A stretch of DNA of 5,862 bases. It comes from Desulfobacteraceae bacterium (GTDB lineage Bacteria > Desulfobacterota > Desulfobacteria > Desulfobacterales > Desulfosarcinaceae). Location: the NCBI GenBank assembly GCA_027025615.1, contig JALVQM010000167.1:1-5862 (forward strand). Reading direction: 5' to 3'. The translations under genes were made by a program, and so were the position numbers. Shown here one piece after another: positions 5,612 through 5,862 of the stretch (the first letter of the stretch is position 1; each line of letters begins with the position of its first letter). Below the pieces are notes generated by a model. The model did not search any database. It was not told the DNA's origin and saw nothing but the letters and a program-made list of their open reading frames with translations.

Positions 5612-5862
5612 AGTTTATTGATGAAGCCATCATCACGGTTCAATCAGGGGACGGCGGCCGGGGGTGCGTGAGCTTCAGGCGCGAAAAATTCGTTCCCCGA
5701 GGAGGACCCGACGGCGGCGACGGCGGCAAGGGTGGGGATGTCATTCTGAAAGCCTCCAGCCGCAAGCACACCCTTTACCATCTGCATTTCAAACGTCTTT
5801 ACAAAGCCGGCAGGGGTGCCCACGGCCAGGGCAGTCAAAAAACCGGTCGCAGTGGCACTGAC
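5608..5862 (+). CDS. obg: GTPase Obg/CgtA (5' part; 3' end outside window)
   Basis: Essential ribosome-associated GTPase acting in late 50S assembly and stress control; in many bacteria it follows rplU-rpmA. The frame is open from GTG 5608 to the window end (85 residues). It encodes the start of the glycine-rich Obg domain: MKFIDEAIITVQSGDGGRG, VSFRREKFVPRGGPDGGDGG, KGGDV (41-45), and a conserved-looking YKAGRGAHGQGSQKTGRSGTD region at 65-85. The GTPase domain lies beyond the window. The start is GTG, sharing four bases (GTGA) with the rpmA stop. No clear Shine-Dalgarno lies at normal distance, so translation is probably coupled to rpmA. Other frames here give only low-complexity translations and are not genes. 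Confidence 0.95.
   Translation, partial: MKFIDEAIITVQSGDGGRGCVSFRREKFVPRGGPDGGDGGKGGDVILKASSRKHTLYHLHFKRLYKAGRGAHGQGSQKTGRSGTD

Overview
The window looks like part of the chromosome of a Gram-negative sulfate/sulfite-reducing bacterium, most likely Desulfobacterota. The evidence is the 3' end of a dsrMKJOP operon: the membrane complex that feeds electrons to dissimilatory sulfite reduction (DsrAB/DsrC). The periplasmic and extra membrane subunits DsrJ, DsrO and DsrP are present; Gram-positive sulfate reducers usually have only DsrMK. The sequence cannot rule out an organism that uses Dsr for sulfur disproportionation or oxidation. No mobile element, CRISPR array, tRNA or rRNA is visible.

Layout. 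Bases 1-3498 (+): dsrK (3' part, running in from the left edge), dsrJ, dsrO and dsrP, with overlapping or nearly touching ends. A strong intrinsic terminator at 3528-3558 closes the operon. Bases 3564-4595 (-): a divergent tRNA-dihydrouridine synthase gene, convergent with dsr. Bases 4596-4918: a 323-base gap holding a likely dus promoter, a sigma70-type rplU promoter and a structured rplU leader. Bases 4919-5862 (+): rplU (L21), rpmA (L27) and the first 85 codons of obg/cgtA, the conserved bacterial ribosome-assembly cluster. obg has a GTG start overlapping the rpmA stop.

Working model. DsrP (membrane quinol module), DsrO (periplasmic Tat-exported Fe-S protein) and DsrJ (anchored triheme cytochrome c) form the P-side half of the DsrMKJOP complex. 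DsrK, with DsrM upstream of the window, is the cytoplasmic-side half thought to reduce the DsrC trisulfide. The second half of the window is housekeeping translation genes.

The genes are of known families. The least explained signal is non-coding: a near-duplicate stretch of about 20 bases flanks rplU (4869-4889 and 5227-5247). In both copies the shared GCCGGACTT can be displayed in a hairpin loop, the first just upstream of the rplU Shine-Dalgarno and the second at the rplU stop codon. The rplU leader holds a second, larger imperfect hairpin. A ribosomal-protein autoregulatory RNA is a reasonable hypothesis. In DsrO, the missing cysteines fit loss of exactly one of the four ferredoxin clusters of its superfamily.
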